Below, piece by piece: positions 1 to 9,129 of a stretch of DNA of 64,000 bases. The translations under genes were made by a program, and so were the position numbers. This DNA comes from Streptomyces sp. NBC_00459 (lineage in GTDB: Bacteria; Actinomycetota; Actinomycetes; Streptomycetales; Streptomycetaceae): NCBI RefSeq assembly GCF_036013955.1, contig NZ_CP107903.1:2914001-2978000 (forward strand), given 5' to 3'. Below the pieces are notes generated by a model. That model had not been told where the DNA came from. It was given only the letters and a program-made list of their open reading frames with translations, and ran no database searches. The number at the start of each line of letters is the position of its first letter. Within the stretch, counting starts at the first letter, position 1.

Positions 1-98
1 ATGGCCTACCCCGCATCCGTCGCGATGCAATTGCCGCTACCCGCGCGGACTGCGGATCAGCGCACCGTCCCCGAACCGAGCAACCAGCGGGCCGACCG

Positions 99-1886
99 TC
101 AGAGGTGCTGCTCGGTGGCCCGGGTGCGGTGGTACTCCTCCTGTCGCTCGTCCGTGATGTACGCCGGGATCGGGAAGTCCCACCAGCCGGGGACCCAGGG
201 GCCCGCGGCGTCGCGGTCCGTGGGGACCTCGATCAGCGCGGGGGCCCCGGACTGGACCGCCTTGCGCAGCGTCGGCTCCAGGGACGCGGCGTCGTTCACC
301 TTCCACGACTCGATCCCGAAGGCCCGGCCCATGGCCGCGAAGTCGGGGCTGTACGGCGATCCGTCGGGGTGCGAGAACTCCGTGCCGATGTGCCGCGAGG
401 TCTGCTTGCGCTGACCGCCGCGGATCGACATGTAGCCCGCGTTGTTCTGGACGACGAAGATCACCGGTGCGCCGGCGGTGACGCTCAGGGCGATCTCCTG
501 GGAGGTCATCAGGAAGTCGCCGTCGCCGAGGACGCACACGACCGGGCTGTCCGGCCGGGCGAGCTTGGCGCCGACGGCGGCCGGGATCGCCCAGCCCATG
601 GAGGAGAAGCCGCCGGAGGTGAGGTGGGTGCGCGGCGAGTAGACCGGGAAGGTCTGTTTGACCGCGCCCTGGGTGTTGCCCGAGCCGGCGACGATGATCG
701 CGTCGCGCGGGAGCACGTTGCGCAGGGCGCCGAGCGGGCGCTGTGAGGTGAACGGGAAGCGGTCGCTGTCGCGGCGGCCGGCGAGCTTCTCCTCCCAGTC
801 CTGCTTGAGCCGGGCGAGTTCGGCGAGGTACTCGGAGCGGTCGACGCCCTTGGCGGGGAGGGAGTCGACGATGGCTGCCACGGCGCGCTGCGCGTCCGCC
901 ACGATGCCCACTTCGGCGGGGTAGTTCTTGCCGATCTCGTGCGGGTCGATGTCGATGTGGATGAGCTTCGCGGGCGGGATCGAGAAGCTGATGCCCTTGG
1001 CGTAGCTGGAGGCGGACCAGTCGGTGAAGCGGCAGCCGACCGAGATGACGACGTCGGCGGAGCTCGCGATCGCATTGCCGGTCATCGTGCCGGTCTGGCC
1101 GACGCTGCCCGCGAACAGCTCGTGGTCCTCGGGGAAGGCGCTCTTGCCGTTCCAGGTGGTGACGACCGGGATCTGCCATTTCTCGGCGAGAGAGAGCACC
1201 TGGTCGGAGGCCTCGGACGTGATCGCCCCGCCGCCGACCACGATGACCGGCCGGGTCGCCGCGCGCAGCACGTCGACCGCGCGGTCCACGGCTTCCGGGT
1301 CGGGGTGCTGGCGGCCGACGGGGATGCGCCGCTCCAGGTCGTGGAGTTCGACGTTCGCGGCCTCGGCCTGTACGTCCATGGGGACTTCGAGGTGCACCGG
1401 GCCCGGGCGGCCGGTCAGCATGGAGTTGAAACAGCGGTGCAGGACGAAGGGAAGCTCCTCGACCCGGGTGACGACCCAGTGCCGCTTGCTGACGGCCTCG
1501 GCCACCTTGGGGAAGTCGTTCGCCGTGTAGCGGTCGAGTTCCTGGAGCAGTCCGTGGCCGCGCATGTGGGTCGGCGGGCCGCCCGTGACGACGAGAACAC
1601 TGGTGGAGTCCGTGAACGCGGTGCCCATGCCGATGACGGTGTTGCTCGCGCCGGCGCCGATGGAGGTGACCGCGGCTTGCGGGCGGCCGGTGACACGGTA
1701 GTAGCCGTCGGCGAGGTGGACGGCGCTCTGCTCGTGGAAGGTCTGGATGAAGGGGATCCTGGACTCGTCGTCGAGGAAGGCGTCGGTCAGTGACCAGATT
1801 CCGTGGCCGGGGATGCCGGCGACGACGTCGACCCCGTAGTTGCGCAGGGTCCGCGCGACGATCTGGCCTCCGGTGAGGACGGGCAT
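99..1886 (-). CDS. Thiamine-diphosphate-dependent enzyme, acetolactate-synthase-like
   Basis: A 595-residue protein with the three-domain ThDP-enzyme layout. The N-terminal PYR domain carries the activating glutamate (HEQSAVH, Glu52). A central Rossmann-like domain follows. The C-terminal PP domain has the GDG...NN cofactor motif (GDGDFLM near residue 454, ending in VVQNN). Family members decarboxylate or carboligate 2-keto acids, or transfer acyl groups (acetolactate synthase, glyoxylate carboligase, sulfoacetaldehyde acetyltransferase); I cannot choose between these from sequence alone. It is the last visible gene of a leftward run HisD-like, APC permease, ThuA, ThDP enzyme, 36 nt after the ThuA stop. 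A catabolic C-C cleavage step is therefore more likely than branched-chain amino-acid synthesis. No small regulatory subunit gene is adjacent. The family call is secure and the substrate is unknown. Confidence 0.85.
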   Translation of the reverse strand: MPVLTGGQIVARTLRNYGVDVVAGIPGHGIWSLTDAFLDDESRIPFIQTFHEQSAVHLADGYYRVTGRPQAAVTSIGAGASNTVIGMGTAFTDSTSVLVVTGGPPTHMRGHGLLQELDRYTANDFPKVAEAVSKRHWVVTRVEELPFVLHRCFNSMLTGRPGPVHLEVPMDVQAEAANVELHDLERRIPVGRQHPDPEAVDRAVDVLRAATRPVIVVGGGAITSEASDQVLSLAEKWQIPVVTTWNGKSAFPEDHELFAGSVGQTGTMTGNAIASSADVVISVGCRFTDWSASSYAKGISFSIPPAKLIHIDIDPHEIGKNYPAEVGIVADAQRAVAAIVDSLPAKGVDRSEYLAELARLKQDWEEKLAGRRDSDRFPFTSQRPLGALRNVLPRDAIIVAGSGNTQGAVKQTFPVYSPRTHLTSGGFSSMGWAIPAAVGAKLARPDSPVVCVLGDGDFLMTSQEIALSVTAGAPVIFVVQNNAGYMSIRGGQRKQTSRHIGTEFSHPDGSPYSPDFAAMGRAFGIESWKVNDAASLEPTLRKAVQSGAPALIEVPTDRDAAGPWVPGWWDFPIPAYITDERQEEYHRTRATEQHL

Positions 1887-1922
1887 GGTGGGTTTCCGAT
1901 CAGCTCGGGTCGGACGGTGGGA

Positions 1923-2591
1923 TCAGGCGTGGTGGCGGGCGGCCCAGGCGAAGCCCTGGGTGCACAGGCGGGTGACGTCCGGGTTCTGGAGGTCGTCGAG
2001 GTCGTGTCCGACCGCGCTGTAGAAGACGCGGCCGCGGCCCCAGGTCCTGGTCCATGCCTGAGGGATCGTCTTTCCCTCCAGCCACGGCAGGTGTTCGCCG
2101 GTGAAGGTGGTCTCGGCCAGGACGTGGTTGTTGGGGTCGACGGACATGTAGTACTGCTCGGAGGCGACCCTGAAGTCCTTCACTCCGACGGTGATCGTGT
2201 GGTCGGTGTCCGTGATGGTGACGTCGTAGGGGTACTTCACACCTTCGCCGGCGGGGTGTTCGAGGAAGCTGCCGCCGATGAGCCAGTGGTACTTGAGGCT
2301 GGTGCGGAACGCGGCGGCGGCGCCGTGCCAGGCGGCGATCCCGGTGCCGTTCTCCACCGCCCGCAGCAGGTTCGACTCCTGGGCGGCGGTCAGCCCCTCG
2401 GACAGCAGGGCGTTGTTCCAGTTGAGGGCGATGAGGTCGTAGCCGGTGAGGTCGGCGTCGAGGGAGAAGATGTCGTTGGTCTCGTCGACGTCGAACCCGA
2501 GGTTCTTGAAGATCGGCAGGGCCCATTCCTCGGCCACCTGGTAGGGCTTGTGGCCCGGCCAGCCTCCGTAGAGATACAGAACGCGTGTCAT
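1923..2591 (-). CDS. ThuA-like domain protein
   Basis: A 222-residue protein with the class-I glutamine-amidotransferase-like fold of the ThuA family. It begins with a beta strand and a glycine turn (RVLYLYGGWPGHK), has the conserved GIAAWHGAAAAF segment in the middle, and a GRGRVFYSAVGHD motif near the C terminus. ThuA proteins of rhizobia act in conversion of 3-keto-trehalose-type sugars, but most actinobacterial members are uncharacterised. The start codon overlaps the permease stop (ATGA at 2588-2591), so the two are probably translationally coupled. Together with the two GMC oxidoreductases nearby, it hints at an oxidised sugar or polyol substrate; this is inference. Confidence 0.8.
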   Translation of the reverse strand: MTRVLYLYGGWPGHKPYQVAEEWALPIFKNLGFDVDETNDIFSLDADLTGYDLIALNWNNALLSEGLTAAQESNLLRAVENGTGIAAWHGAAAAFRTSLKYHWLIGGSFLEHPAGEGVKYPYDVTITDTDHTITVGVKDFRVASEQYYMSVDPNNHVLAETTFTGEHLPWLEGKTIPQAWTRTWGRGRVFYSAVGHDLDDLQNPDVTRLCTQGFAWAARHHA

Positions 2592-4198
2592 GCGGGGTTC
2601 CCTCCGGTCGTGCTCTCAAGGGCCGGGGCGCGGCTGCGCAGGCGCTCGGCCACCTCCATGGCGTCGCCTTCCGGCGCGGTGGACTTGCGCTCCGGTTTCG
2701 CGGTCAACAGGTACACCAGGCCCACGGCCGAGACGACGAGGAACCCGATGAGTGCGATCCACCGGTCCACGAACGGGGTTCCGGAGTCACCGGTGGGCCA
2801 GGCGAGGAGAACCATCCCGAGCACGCCGTAGACCAGGGCCGCCACGTTGACGGCGAAGCCCCAGCGGCCGAGGCTCCAGGCTCCGGCGGGACGCCAGCCC
2901 TTCAGGCGCATCCGCAGCGCGGCCAGTACGACCATCATGAACGCCGCGTATCCGGCCAGCACCTGGAACGCCACGATCTTGGTGAGGGAGTCGGGCGAGT
3001 AGTAGACGAACACGAAGATCAGCAACGGCAGGACGTTCACGGCCAGCAGCGCGTTCATGGGGACGCGGTGCCTGCGGGTGATCTGCGAGAAGACGCGGGA
3101 GCCCGGGAACATGTCGTCGCGAGCGAAGGAGAAGACGATCCGGCTCGCGGCGGCCTGCTGGCTCATCACACCCGCGATGAAGGACGTGATGGTGACCGCG
3201 AGTACCAGCTTCGTGCCGACGATGCCCAGCGAGTTCTGCAGGATCGAGGGGATCGGGTTGGTGTCCTGGCCCGAGAGGATCGAGCCGAGGTCCGGAGCCG
3301 CGAGAGCGTACCCGACGAAGGCGAGGAGAGCGGCCAGTCCGCCGACGGCCACGGTCAGCTGCATGGCCCGCGGGATGCTGCGGGAGGGGTTGGGTACCTC
3401 CTCCGCGATCTCGCCGCACGCCTCGAAGCCGTAGAAGAGGAAGAGACCGACGAGCGAGGCGGCGATGAAGGCCATGAAGTAGCTGTCGTGGTTGGAGCTA
3501 CTGGTCCGGAAGAAGATCGAGACCGGGTTGTGCCGCTCGAAGACCAGCAGGTAGAGGCCCACGAGAACGATACCGATCAGTTCCGCGGCGAGTCCGATCT
3601 TCGAGATCAGGGCCAGTGTCCTGGTGCCGAAGCAGTTGCAGATCACACAGACGACGGTCATGGCGATCGCGATCCACAGGCGCTGGGTCGGGGTGGAGCT
3701 GATGCCGGGCTCGTCGGCGGTGCCGGCGAAGAGGCTGGCCACGAAGTCCGAGCTGAAGAGCGCGGTGCTGGTGATGCCGATGGTGATGCAACAGATGTAC
3801 GTCCACGCGTTGAACCAGGCGTAGCGCCCGTTCCACAGCCGTCTGACCCACTGGTAGAGCCCACCGGCGAGCGGGAACTGCGAGACGACCTCCCCGAAGA
3901 CCAGCGCGACCAGGAACTGCCCGGCCCCGACGATCCCGATCCAGAAGACGGACGGTCCGCCGGCGGTCGCCAGACCGACCGCGAAGAGGGAGACGACGCC
4001 CACGAGGGGCGAGAGGTAGACGAAGCCCAGGGCGAAGTTCGCCCACAGGCTGACCTTTCTGTCGAACTTCTGCTCGTAGCCGAGTACGGCGAGCATCTCC
4101 GCGTCCGCGGCCGAGGAGGCGGGGCTCCCGGCCCCGCCCGACACGCCTACGGGGGTGGATGTGGGCGCCGCGTGCGCCTCGTTGTCGGTGGCTGACAT
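2588..4198 (-). CDS. APC-superfamily amino acid/amine permease
   Basis: A 536-residue integral membrane protein with about twelve hydrophobic segments. A hydrophilic N-terminal tail of about 50 residues ends in VSLWANFALGFVYLSPLVGV, the usual first helix of this superfamily. The segment FYGFEACGEIAEEVPNPSR is the loop typical of GABA/choline/amino-acid permeases of the APC superfamily. The likely role is proton- or sodium-coupled uptake of the compound degraded by the neighbouring enzymes. It lies 95 nt after the HisD-like gene and overlaps the ThuA gene by 4 nt, so it belongs to the same operon. A GGAGAG Shine-Dalgarno precedes the ATG. The natural substrate cannot be read from the sequence. 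Confidence 0.88.
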   Translation of the reverse strand: MSATDNEAHAAPTSTPVGVSGGAGSPASSAADAEMLAVLGYEQKFDRKVSLWANFALGFVYLSPLVGVVSLFAVGLATAGGPSVFWIGIVGAGQFLVALVFGEVVSQFPLAGGLYQWVRRLWNGRYAWFNAWTYICCITIGITSTALFSSDFVASLFAGTADEPGISSTPTQRLWIAIAMTVVCVICNCFGTRTLALISKIGLAAELIGIVLVGLYLLVFERHNPVSIFFRTSSSNHDSYFMAFIAASLVGLFLFYGFEACGEIAEEVPNPSRSIPRAMQLTVAVGGLAALLAFVGYALAAPDLGSILSGQDTNPIPSILQNSLGIVGTKLVLAVTITSFIAGVMSQQAAASRIVFSFARDDMFPGSRVFSQITRRHRVPMNALLAVNVLPLLIFVFVYYSPDSLTKIVAFQVLAGYAAFMMVVLAALRMRLKGWRPAGAWSLGRWGFAVNVAALVYGVLGMVLLAWPTGDSGTPFVDRWIALIGFLVVSAVGLVYLLTAKPERKSTAPEGDAMEVAERLRSRAPALESTTGGNPA

Positions 4199-4293
4199 AT
4201 CGCTCTCCGTGGGTCGAGGGGGACGTGCTCCTTGTCGAAGGGCTGCCGGGCTGCTTCAGCGGGCCGGCATAAGTCGCGATCCGTCATCGCGGA

Positions 4294-5619
4294 TCAGCTC
4301 TGCTCGAAGGTGTGGTCGGTCCAGTCCAGCGGGGCCGATCCGTAGCGCGCGGCGCGAACGTCGCCGGAGCGCGCGTGTCCCTCGAAGTTCTCGATGCGCG
4401 AGGCCCTGCCGCAGATCTCGCCGAGCCGGGCACTGGACCCGGCGTCCCTGATCTCCTGGTAGGTGACGGTCTTGAGGTACTTGCCGACCCAGAGACCGCC
4501 GGTGTAGCGGGCCGCGCCCAGGGTGGGCAGCACATGGTTGGTGCCGATGACCTTGTCGCCGTACGCGACGCACGTCTTGTCCCCGAGGAACAGGGCGCCG
4601 TAGTTGCGCATCCGGTGCAGGGCCTCGCGGGGCTCGGCGGTGAGGATCTGGACGTGCTCGCTGGCGTACTCGTCGGCGAGTGCGTAGGCGGCGTCCAGGG
4701 TAGGGACGACGATCACCTCGCCGTGGTCGCGCCAGGCACGGCCGGCGACCTCTCCGGTGGACAGGTCCGGCAGCAGCTTGTCCACCCAGGCGATGGTCTG
4801 CCGGCCCACCTCCTCGGAGGTCGTGACGAGGACGGCCGGGGAGTCGGGTCCGTGCTCGGCCTGGGACAGCAGGTCCGTCGCCACCACGAACGGGTCCGCG
4901 GTGCCGTCGGCGACGATCAACACCTCCGTCGGTCCGGCGAAGAGATCGATGCCGACCTCGCCGAAGAGCTGGCGCTTGGCCTCCGCCACGTAGGCGTTGC
5001 CGGGCCCCGCGAGCATGTCGACCGCGTCGATCGTCTCGGTGCCCAGCGCCAGGGCGGCCACGGCCTGGACCCCGCCCATGACGTAGATCTCGTCGGCCCC
5101 GGCCAGGTGCATCGCGGCGATGCTGACGGCCGGCGGGGCGCCCCGGTCCGGCGGGGTCGTGGCGGCGACCCGTCCGACACCGGCGACCTTGGCCGTCAGG
5201 ACGGTCATGTGGGCCGACGCGGTGAGGGGATAGCGGCCACCGGGCACGTAGGCGCCGGCCGCGCCGATGGGGATGTTGCGCTGCCCCAGGAACACTCCGG
5301 GCAGCGTCTCCACCTCGAAGTCGGTGAGCGAGTCCCGCTGCGCCTGTGCGAAGCCGCGGACCTGCTTCTGGACGAAGCGCAGGTCGTCGAGGACGGTCTC
5401 GGGGACGGAGGAGACCACCGCGGCGATCCGGTCGGGACCGAGCCGGTAGGACTCCGGGCCCCAGTTGTCGAACTTCTGCGACCAGCGGCGCACGGCGGCG
5501 TCCCCGTTGGCCCGTACGTCGGCGATCACGTCCGCGACGGTCTCGACGATTTCCGGACGGCTGGTCCGTGCCGTCTTCACGGCGGCAGGAGCCTTGATGG
5601 TCTTGTGTTGAGCTGACAC
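4294..5619 (-). CDS. Histidinol-dehydrogenase-family alcohol dehydrogenase (catabolic paralogue)
   Basis: A 441-residue protein of the HisD family: Zn-dependent, NAD-linked, two-step oxidation of a primary alcohol to an acid. Visible signatures are the PGGRYPLT segment, AGPTEV, the zinc-site region QAEHG, the catalytic Glu-His pair in SEHVQI (about residues 321-322), TNHVLPT (general-base region) and the C-terminal EGHARS histidine. A much longer open frame runs upstream, but the start used here is the GTG at 5619, because a strong AAGGAG lies just upstream and the HisD homology begins there. No other his genes are nearby and a PucR regulator is divergent, so this is probably a catabolic member, as in sulfopropanediol (HpsN-type) or other polyol dehydrogenases. 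Which alcohol it oxidises is unknown. Confidence 0.85.
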   Translation of the reverse strand: MSAQHKTIKAPAAVKTARTSRPEIVETVADVIADVRANGDAAVRRWSQKFDNWGPESYRLGPDRIAAVVSSVPETVLDDLRFVQKQVRGFAQAQRDSLTDFEVETLPGVFLGQRNIPIGAAGAYVPGGRYPLTASAHMTVLTAKVAGVGRVAATTPPDRGAPPAVSIAAMHLAGADEIYVMGGVQAVAALALGTETIDAVDMLAGPGNAYVAEAKRQLFGEVGIDLFAGPTEVLIVADGTADPFVVATDLLSQAEHGPDSPAVLVTTSEEVGRQTIAWVDKLLPDLSTGEVAGRAWRDHGEVIVVPTLDAAYALADEYASEHVQILTAEPREALHRMRNYGALFLGDKTCVAYGDKVIGTNHVLPTLGAARYTGGLWVGKYLKTVTYQEIRDAGSSARLGEICGRASRIENFEGHARSGDVRAARYGSAPLDWTDHTFEQS

Positions 5620-5691
5620 TCTGCACTCCTTGCAGGGGTCGTGCCTGCGGGCTTGCCCTGAAGTCTGGGGAAACGGGGGATGTGGCGACAG

Positions 5692-5728
5692 GCACAACGT
5701 GTGCAATATTGGCCGCCGGTCCTGCACA
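5692..5728. promoter_or_regulatory. Candidate PucR operator between divergent genes
   Basis: The divergent hisD-like/pucR intergenic region holds a 5-bp inverted repeat GCACA-ACG-TGTGC (5692-5704). A second GCACA follows at 5724-5728, so TGTGCA-N17-TGCACA is also symmetrical. The same GCACA/TGTGC half-sites recur between the two GMC genes. The symmetry is seen directly; binding by the adjacent PucR protein is inference. Confidence 0.4.
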
Positions 5729-5745
5729 CACCGAGGTCGTGGCTC

Positions 5746-7353
5746 ATGGCAGAAGTCCTGACGGTTCGCACCGCGCTGGAGCTTGAGGTGTTCTCGCGCA
5801 CCACCGTGCGGGTGTATGCCGGGGAGCGGAATCTGGACCGTCCCGTGCGCTGGGTGCACACCGGGGAGATCCCGGACATCCACCGCTTTCTCACGGGTCA
5901 GGAGATGCTGCTGACGGCCGGCCTCGGCATGGGCGGGACGGAGTTCGAGCAGCGTGCCTTCATCCGACGGCTCGCGGACGCCCACGCGGCCGTCCTCGTC
6001 ATCGAACTGGCCGGGCGCGTGTTCGACTCCATGCCGGAGGCCGTGATCGAGGAGGCGGAGGCCGTCGGCCTGCCCCTGGTGGGGCTCGCCGACGAGATCC
6101 CGTTCGTCGAGACCTCTGCCCAGGTCCACGAGGTGCTGGTCGGGATGCGCGTCAAGCAGCTGATCGCCGAGGAGGCCACCAGTCAGGCGTTCATGGACCT
6201 GCTTCTGGCGGACGAGGACTACGTCGGCGTGGTCAGGGAGCTGGCCCGTCGCACCGGGCACCCCGTGGTACTGGAGGACGTCGCCCACCAGATGCTGGCG
6301 TACGGCGGCGCGACGCCGGAGGCCGACCGGGTCGTGGACGAGTGGAGCGCGCACTCCCGGGCGATCCACGAACGCCACCCCTCGCTCGCGACGCAGGACC
6401 CCGGGGTGCCCACCGCCCCGGCGGCCTCGTTCCGTGAGGTCGCGCCATGCGCCCGCCAGCCCGTGGTGCTCCGGGGCGAGTCATGGGGCTGGCTGCACCT
6501 CCTGCACGGCGGACAGCGGCCGAGCCCGCCCGAGCTGCGCACACTGGAGCGGGCCGCCGCGGCCATCGCGATCTCGCTGCTGAGCGAGCGGGAGAGCGGC
6601 GCCCGCGCCTCCCAGCGCCAGACGGCGCTGCTCAACCGGCTGTTGCTCGGCGACATCACGGGAGAGCGGTTCGTGATCCTCGGCCTGGCGCTCGGCCAAG
6701 ACCTGCGCGGGCGGGACCTGATCGTCGTCACGGCTTGGGCGGGGGACGAGGAGCCCGTCAAGGACCACGTCCTCGCCCGGCTGTTGCAGGATGCCGGCTG
6801 GCCCGCCGTCGTGGGCGACACCGGGGACTTCGACGTGGCGGTCGTGGGCCTGCCCACCCGCACCGACGCGGGCCAGGTCCGGATCCTGTTGGCCGATCAC
6901 GGGATACGGGCCGGCATCAGCCGGATCGTGGATCCGACGGCACTTCCGCTGGCGTTGCGCCAGAGCCGCAGCGCCGCGTCCGTCGCGGCGGCCGCCTCGA
7001 CCACGGAAGTGCGTCACTTCGACGATCTGGGGGCTCTGCGCCTCCTCGTGGCACTGTCCGAAGGTCCCGAGCTCAGGCGTTACGTCGAGGACGAACTCGG
7101 TCCGCTTCTGGAGCACGACGCACTGGTGAAGAACCCGCTGCTGCCCACCCTGCGTACCTTCCTCGACTGCGGTGGCAACAAGGCGCGGGCGGCGGAGGAG
7201 CTCTTCATCCAGCGGCGCACCCTCTACCACCGCCTCGACAGGCTCTCCGAGATCCTCGGCCTCGATCTCACGCAGGTCAGCAACCAGCAGCGGCTGCAAC
7301 TGGCCGTGCGGGGACATGACTTGCTGCGCAAGCCGACACTGCGGCGGACCTGA
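5746..7353 (+). CDS. PucR-family transcriptional regulator
   Basis: A 535-residue regulator. The N-terminal PucR domain begins LTVRTALELE and contains the typical GERNLDRPVRWVHTGEIPD and GQEMLLTAGLG segments. A GGDEF-like middle region follows. The C-terminal PucR helix-turn-helix ends the protein (FLDCGGNKARAAEELFIQRR followed by TLYHRLDRL). The ATG at 5746 is chosen over an in-frame start at 5680 because PucR homology begins a few residues later and the upstream codons lie in the putative operator. PucR members usually activate catabolic operons in response to the substrate. Transcribed divergently from the HisD-like gene 126 nt away, it most likely controls that operon and perhaps the GMC genes. 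Confidence 0.88.
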   Translation: MAEVLTVRTALELEVFSRTTVRVYAGERNLDRPVRWVHTGEIPDIHRFLTGQEMLLTAGLGMGGTEFEQRAFIRRLADAHAAVLVIELAGRVFDSMPEAVIEEAEAVGLPLVGLADEIPFVETSAQVHEVLVGMRVKQLIAEEATSQAFMDLLLADEDYVGVVRELARRTGHPVVLEDVAHQMLAYGGATPEADRVVDEWSAHSRAIHERHPSLATQDPGVPTAPAASFREVAPCARQPVVLRGESWGWLHLLHGGQRPSPPELRTLERAAAAIAISLLSERESGARASQRQTALLNRLLLGDITGERFVILGLALGQDLRGRDLIVVTAWAGDEEPVKDHVLARLLQDAGWPAVVGDTGDFDVAVVGLPTRTDAGQVRILLADHGIRAGISRIVDPTALPLALRQSRSAASVAAAASTTEVRHFDDLGALRLLVALSEGPELRRYVEDELGPLLEHDALVKNPLLPTLRTFLDCGGNKARAAEELFIQRRTLYHRLDRLSEILGLDLTQVSNQQRLQLAVRGHDLLRKPTLRRT

Positions 7354-7373
7354 CCGGCCCCGGTGTCCAATCG

Positions 7374-8957
7374 TCAGGCCTTCGTCGCCCTGGCCAGGGA
7401 GGGGGCGATACGCAGGGCGTTCGCCCCGATCGTCAGGGCCGGGTTGAGCGCCGCGGAGGACGGGAAGAACGACGAGTCGGCCAGCCAGAGGTTCTCGACG
7501 TCATGGCTGCGGCACAGGGGGTCGAGCACGCTCCGAGCCGGGTCGTGACCCGCCGGGGCCGTTCCGCACATGTGGGAGTTGGTCTCGATGCCCATGCGCT
7601 GGGTGAAGATCAGCGGATAGCCGGACCTGCGGACCGCCCGGGTCACCCGGCGCACGAGTTCGTGGTGGGGCGCGAGGTTGGTCGGGGTCCAGTCGATGAG
7701 GATGCGGTCACCGTCCACGCGTACCCGGTTGTCCCAGGAGGGGAGGTCCTCGGTCGTCAGGTAGATGTCGAGGCTTCTGGCCGCCATGAGCTTCAGGGCC
7801 CAGGTCGGCGCCCATGGACGCGCGGGCTTGAGCATGGGTGCCTGCAGCTTGCCCAGCATCTGGAGGTTCCCGAGCGGGAAGCGCGTTCCCGGTCCGGCTT
7901 CGTAGAAGTCGTTCAGGCCGAGCGTCTTCTGCCACTTGGTGGGGTTGGTCCGCAGGGGGTCGACCCCGACGAAGAAGGTGCTGTTGTGGACCATGTAGTT
8001 GCGGCCCAGCAGCCCTGAGGAGTTGGCGAGGCCCTGAGGGTGCGCGTCGTCGGCGGAACGCAGCAGCAGCGCGGCCGAGTTGACGGCGCCTCCGGCGAGG
8101 GCGAAGGACCTGGCGTTGATACGGACGGTACGGCCCGCGTGCCGTGCCTCGGCGGCGACGACCTTCCGGCCGTCGGGCGAGGTGATCAGGCGGGTGATCT
8201 CCGTACCCGTGAGGATCTTCACGCCGTCGCTCAGCGCGGGAAGGAGGAGCCGGTTCTCGGCGTCGGACTTCATACCGGTCTCGTCCGGACAGCCGTCGGC
8301 GGTCGTCACGGCGGCGCGATCGGCCTGCGTGCTGATGTTCAGGGCGTTCGGGGTGTGGAACGGGTGCAGGCCCTGCCTGCGCAGCGACCGGGAGAACCTC
8401 TCGATCTCCGGTTCGTGCTGGAGCGCCGGATACGGGTACGGCTTGGAGCGGGGCGGCTCGGTCGGGTCCTCACCGGCCTGCCCGTGCACCTGGAGCAACT
8501 CCTCCATGGCGGTGTAGAAGGGCTCCAGGTCCTCGTAACCGAAAGGCCAGGCGCGCGAGACGCCCTCCTGGTGTTCCACCTCGGTGAAGTCGCTGCGCCG
8601 GAAACGGGGCAGCATGGCGCCGTAGAAACGCGTGTTTCCACCGACCCAGTAATACACGCCGGGCGCGAACGGTTTACCGCTGCCGCCGTCGTACCAGTAG
8701 CCGGCGTTTTTGTACCTGCCCTTGATGTACATCTCGGTCGGCTGCGAGTTCTCGGGTTCGCGTGGGAGGAAATGGCCCCGTTCCACGACGAGTACGTCGA
8801 GACCGGAGTCCTTCAGCGCCCAGGCCAGCGAGGATCCGCCCATGCCGGAGCCGATGATCAGCACTTCGGTGCTGATCTCCTCGGCGGTGCCGGCTGAAAC
8901 GAGGGCATCGGGCCGGAGCCCCGGGGGTGTGCTGTCATGACGGACCGGGTCGGACAT
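7374..8957 (-). CDS. GMC-type FAD-dependent oxidoreductase
   Basis: A 527-residue flavoprotein. An N-terminal extension of about 30 residues precedes the FAD-binding dinucleotide fold VLIIGSGMGGSSLAWAL (glycines 36-41). The C-terminal GMC_oxred_C region contains the substrate-side histidine in NSHMCGTAPAG and the conserved ending LADSSFFPSSAALNPALT. This layout resembles gluconate/sorbosone-type dehydrogenases and bacterial pyranose-oxidase-like GMC proteins. It oxidises an alcohol or sugar hydroxyl, passing electrons to a quinone, cytochrome or oxygen. It converges with pucR (20 nt apart) and faces the second GMC gene across a shared promoter region. No Tat signal is obvious. The exact substrate is unknown. 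Confidence 0.85.
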   Translation of the reverse strand: MSDPVRHDSTPPGLRPDALVSAGTAEEISTEVLIIGSGMGGSSLAWALKDSGLDVLVVERGHFLPREPENSQPTEMYIKGRYKNAGYWYDGGSGKPFAPGVYYWVGGNTRFYGAMLPRFRRSDFTEVEHQEGVSRAWPFGYEDLEPFYTAMEELLQVHGQAGEDPTEPPRSKPYPYPALQHEPEIERFSRSLRRQGLHPFHTPNALNISTQADRAAVTTADGCPDETGMKSDAENRLLLPALSDGVKILTGTEITRLITSPDGRKVVAAEARHAGRTVRINARSFALAGGAVNSAALLLRSADDAHPQGLANSSGLLGRNYMVHNSTFFVGVDPLRTNPTKWQKTLGLNDFYEAGPGTRFPLGNLQMLGKLQAPMLKPARPWAPTWALKLMAARSLDIYLTTEDLPSWDNRVRVDGDRILIDWTPTNLAPHHELVRRVTRAVRRSGYPLIFTQRMGIETNSHMCGTAPAGHDPARSVLDPLCRSHDVENLWLADSSFFPSSAALNPALTIGANALRIAPSLARATKA

Positions 8958-9017
8958 GGGTCAGGGTCCCCTCTTTGCCGCGGCATTTCGAAGAGAGCCT
9001 AAGCAGTGGCCCGAATA

Positions 9018-9078
9018 CAGCACATGCACGGAATGGGTAACGACCGCCGCCCGAGTTACTCACTTCGTGCATGTGCTG
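9018..9078. promoter_or_regulatory. 13-bp perfect inverted repeat in the divergent GMC promoter region
   Basis: CAGCACATGCACG at 9018-9030 is exactly mirrored by CGTGCATGTGCTG at 9066-9078, centre-to-centre distance 48 bp. It sits between the starts of the two divergent GMC oxidoreductase genes. The arms contain the GCACA/TGTGC half-site also found upstream of pucR. A looping or paired-dimer operator is the most natural reading; a hairpin at the 5' end of the rightward mRNA is the alternative. Confidence 0.5.
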
Positions 9079-9129
9079 AGCATGCGTCGCGTCTCTAATC
9101 TCTCCCAGGAACCAGCTCTTGGAGGCGAA

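Noticed and set aside
99..1886. Acetolactate synthase for branched-chain amino acid synthesis (IlvB)
   Set aside because: No regulatory subunit or ilv genes are nearby, and the operon partners are catabolic; only the ThDP family is claimed.
4294..5619. Biosynthetic histidinol dehydrogenase (hisD)
   Set aside because: No other his genes are in the neighbourhood, and the gene is divergent from a PucR regulator.
4294..6378. A 694-residue version of the HisD-like protein
   Set aside because: The added N-terminal 250 residues are antisense to pucR and low complexity. Homology and the AAGGAG site place the start at 5619.
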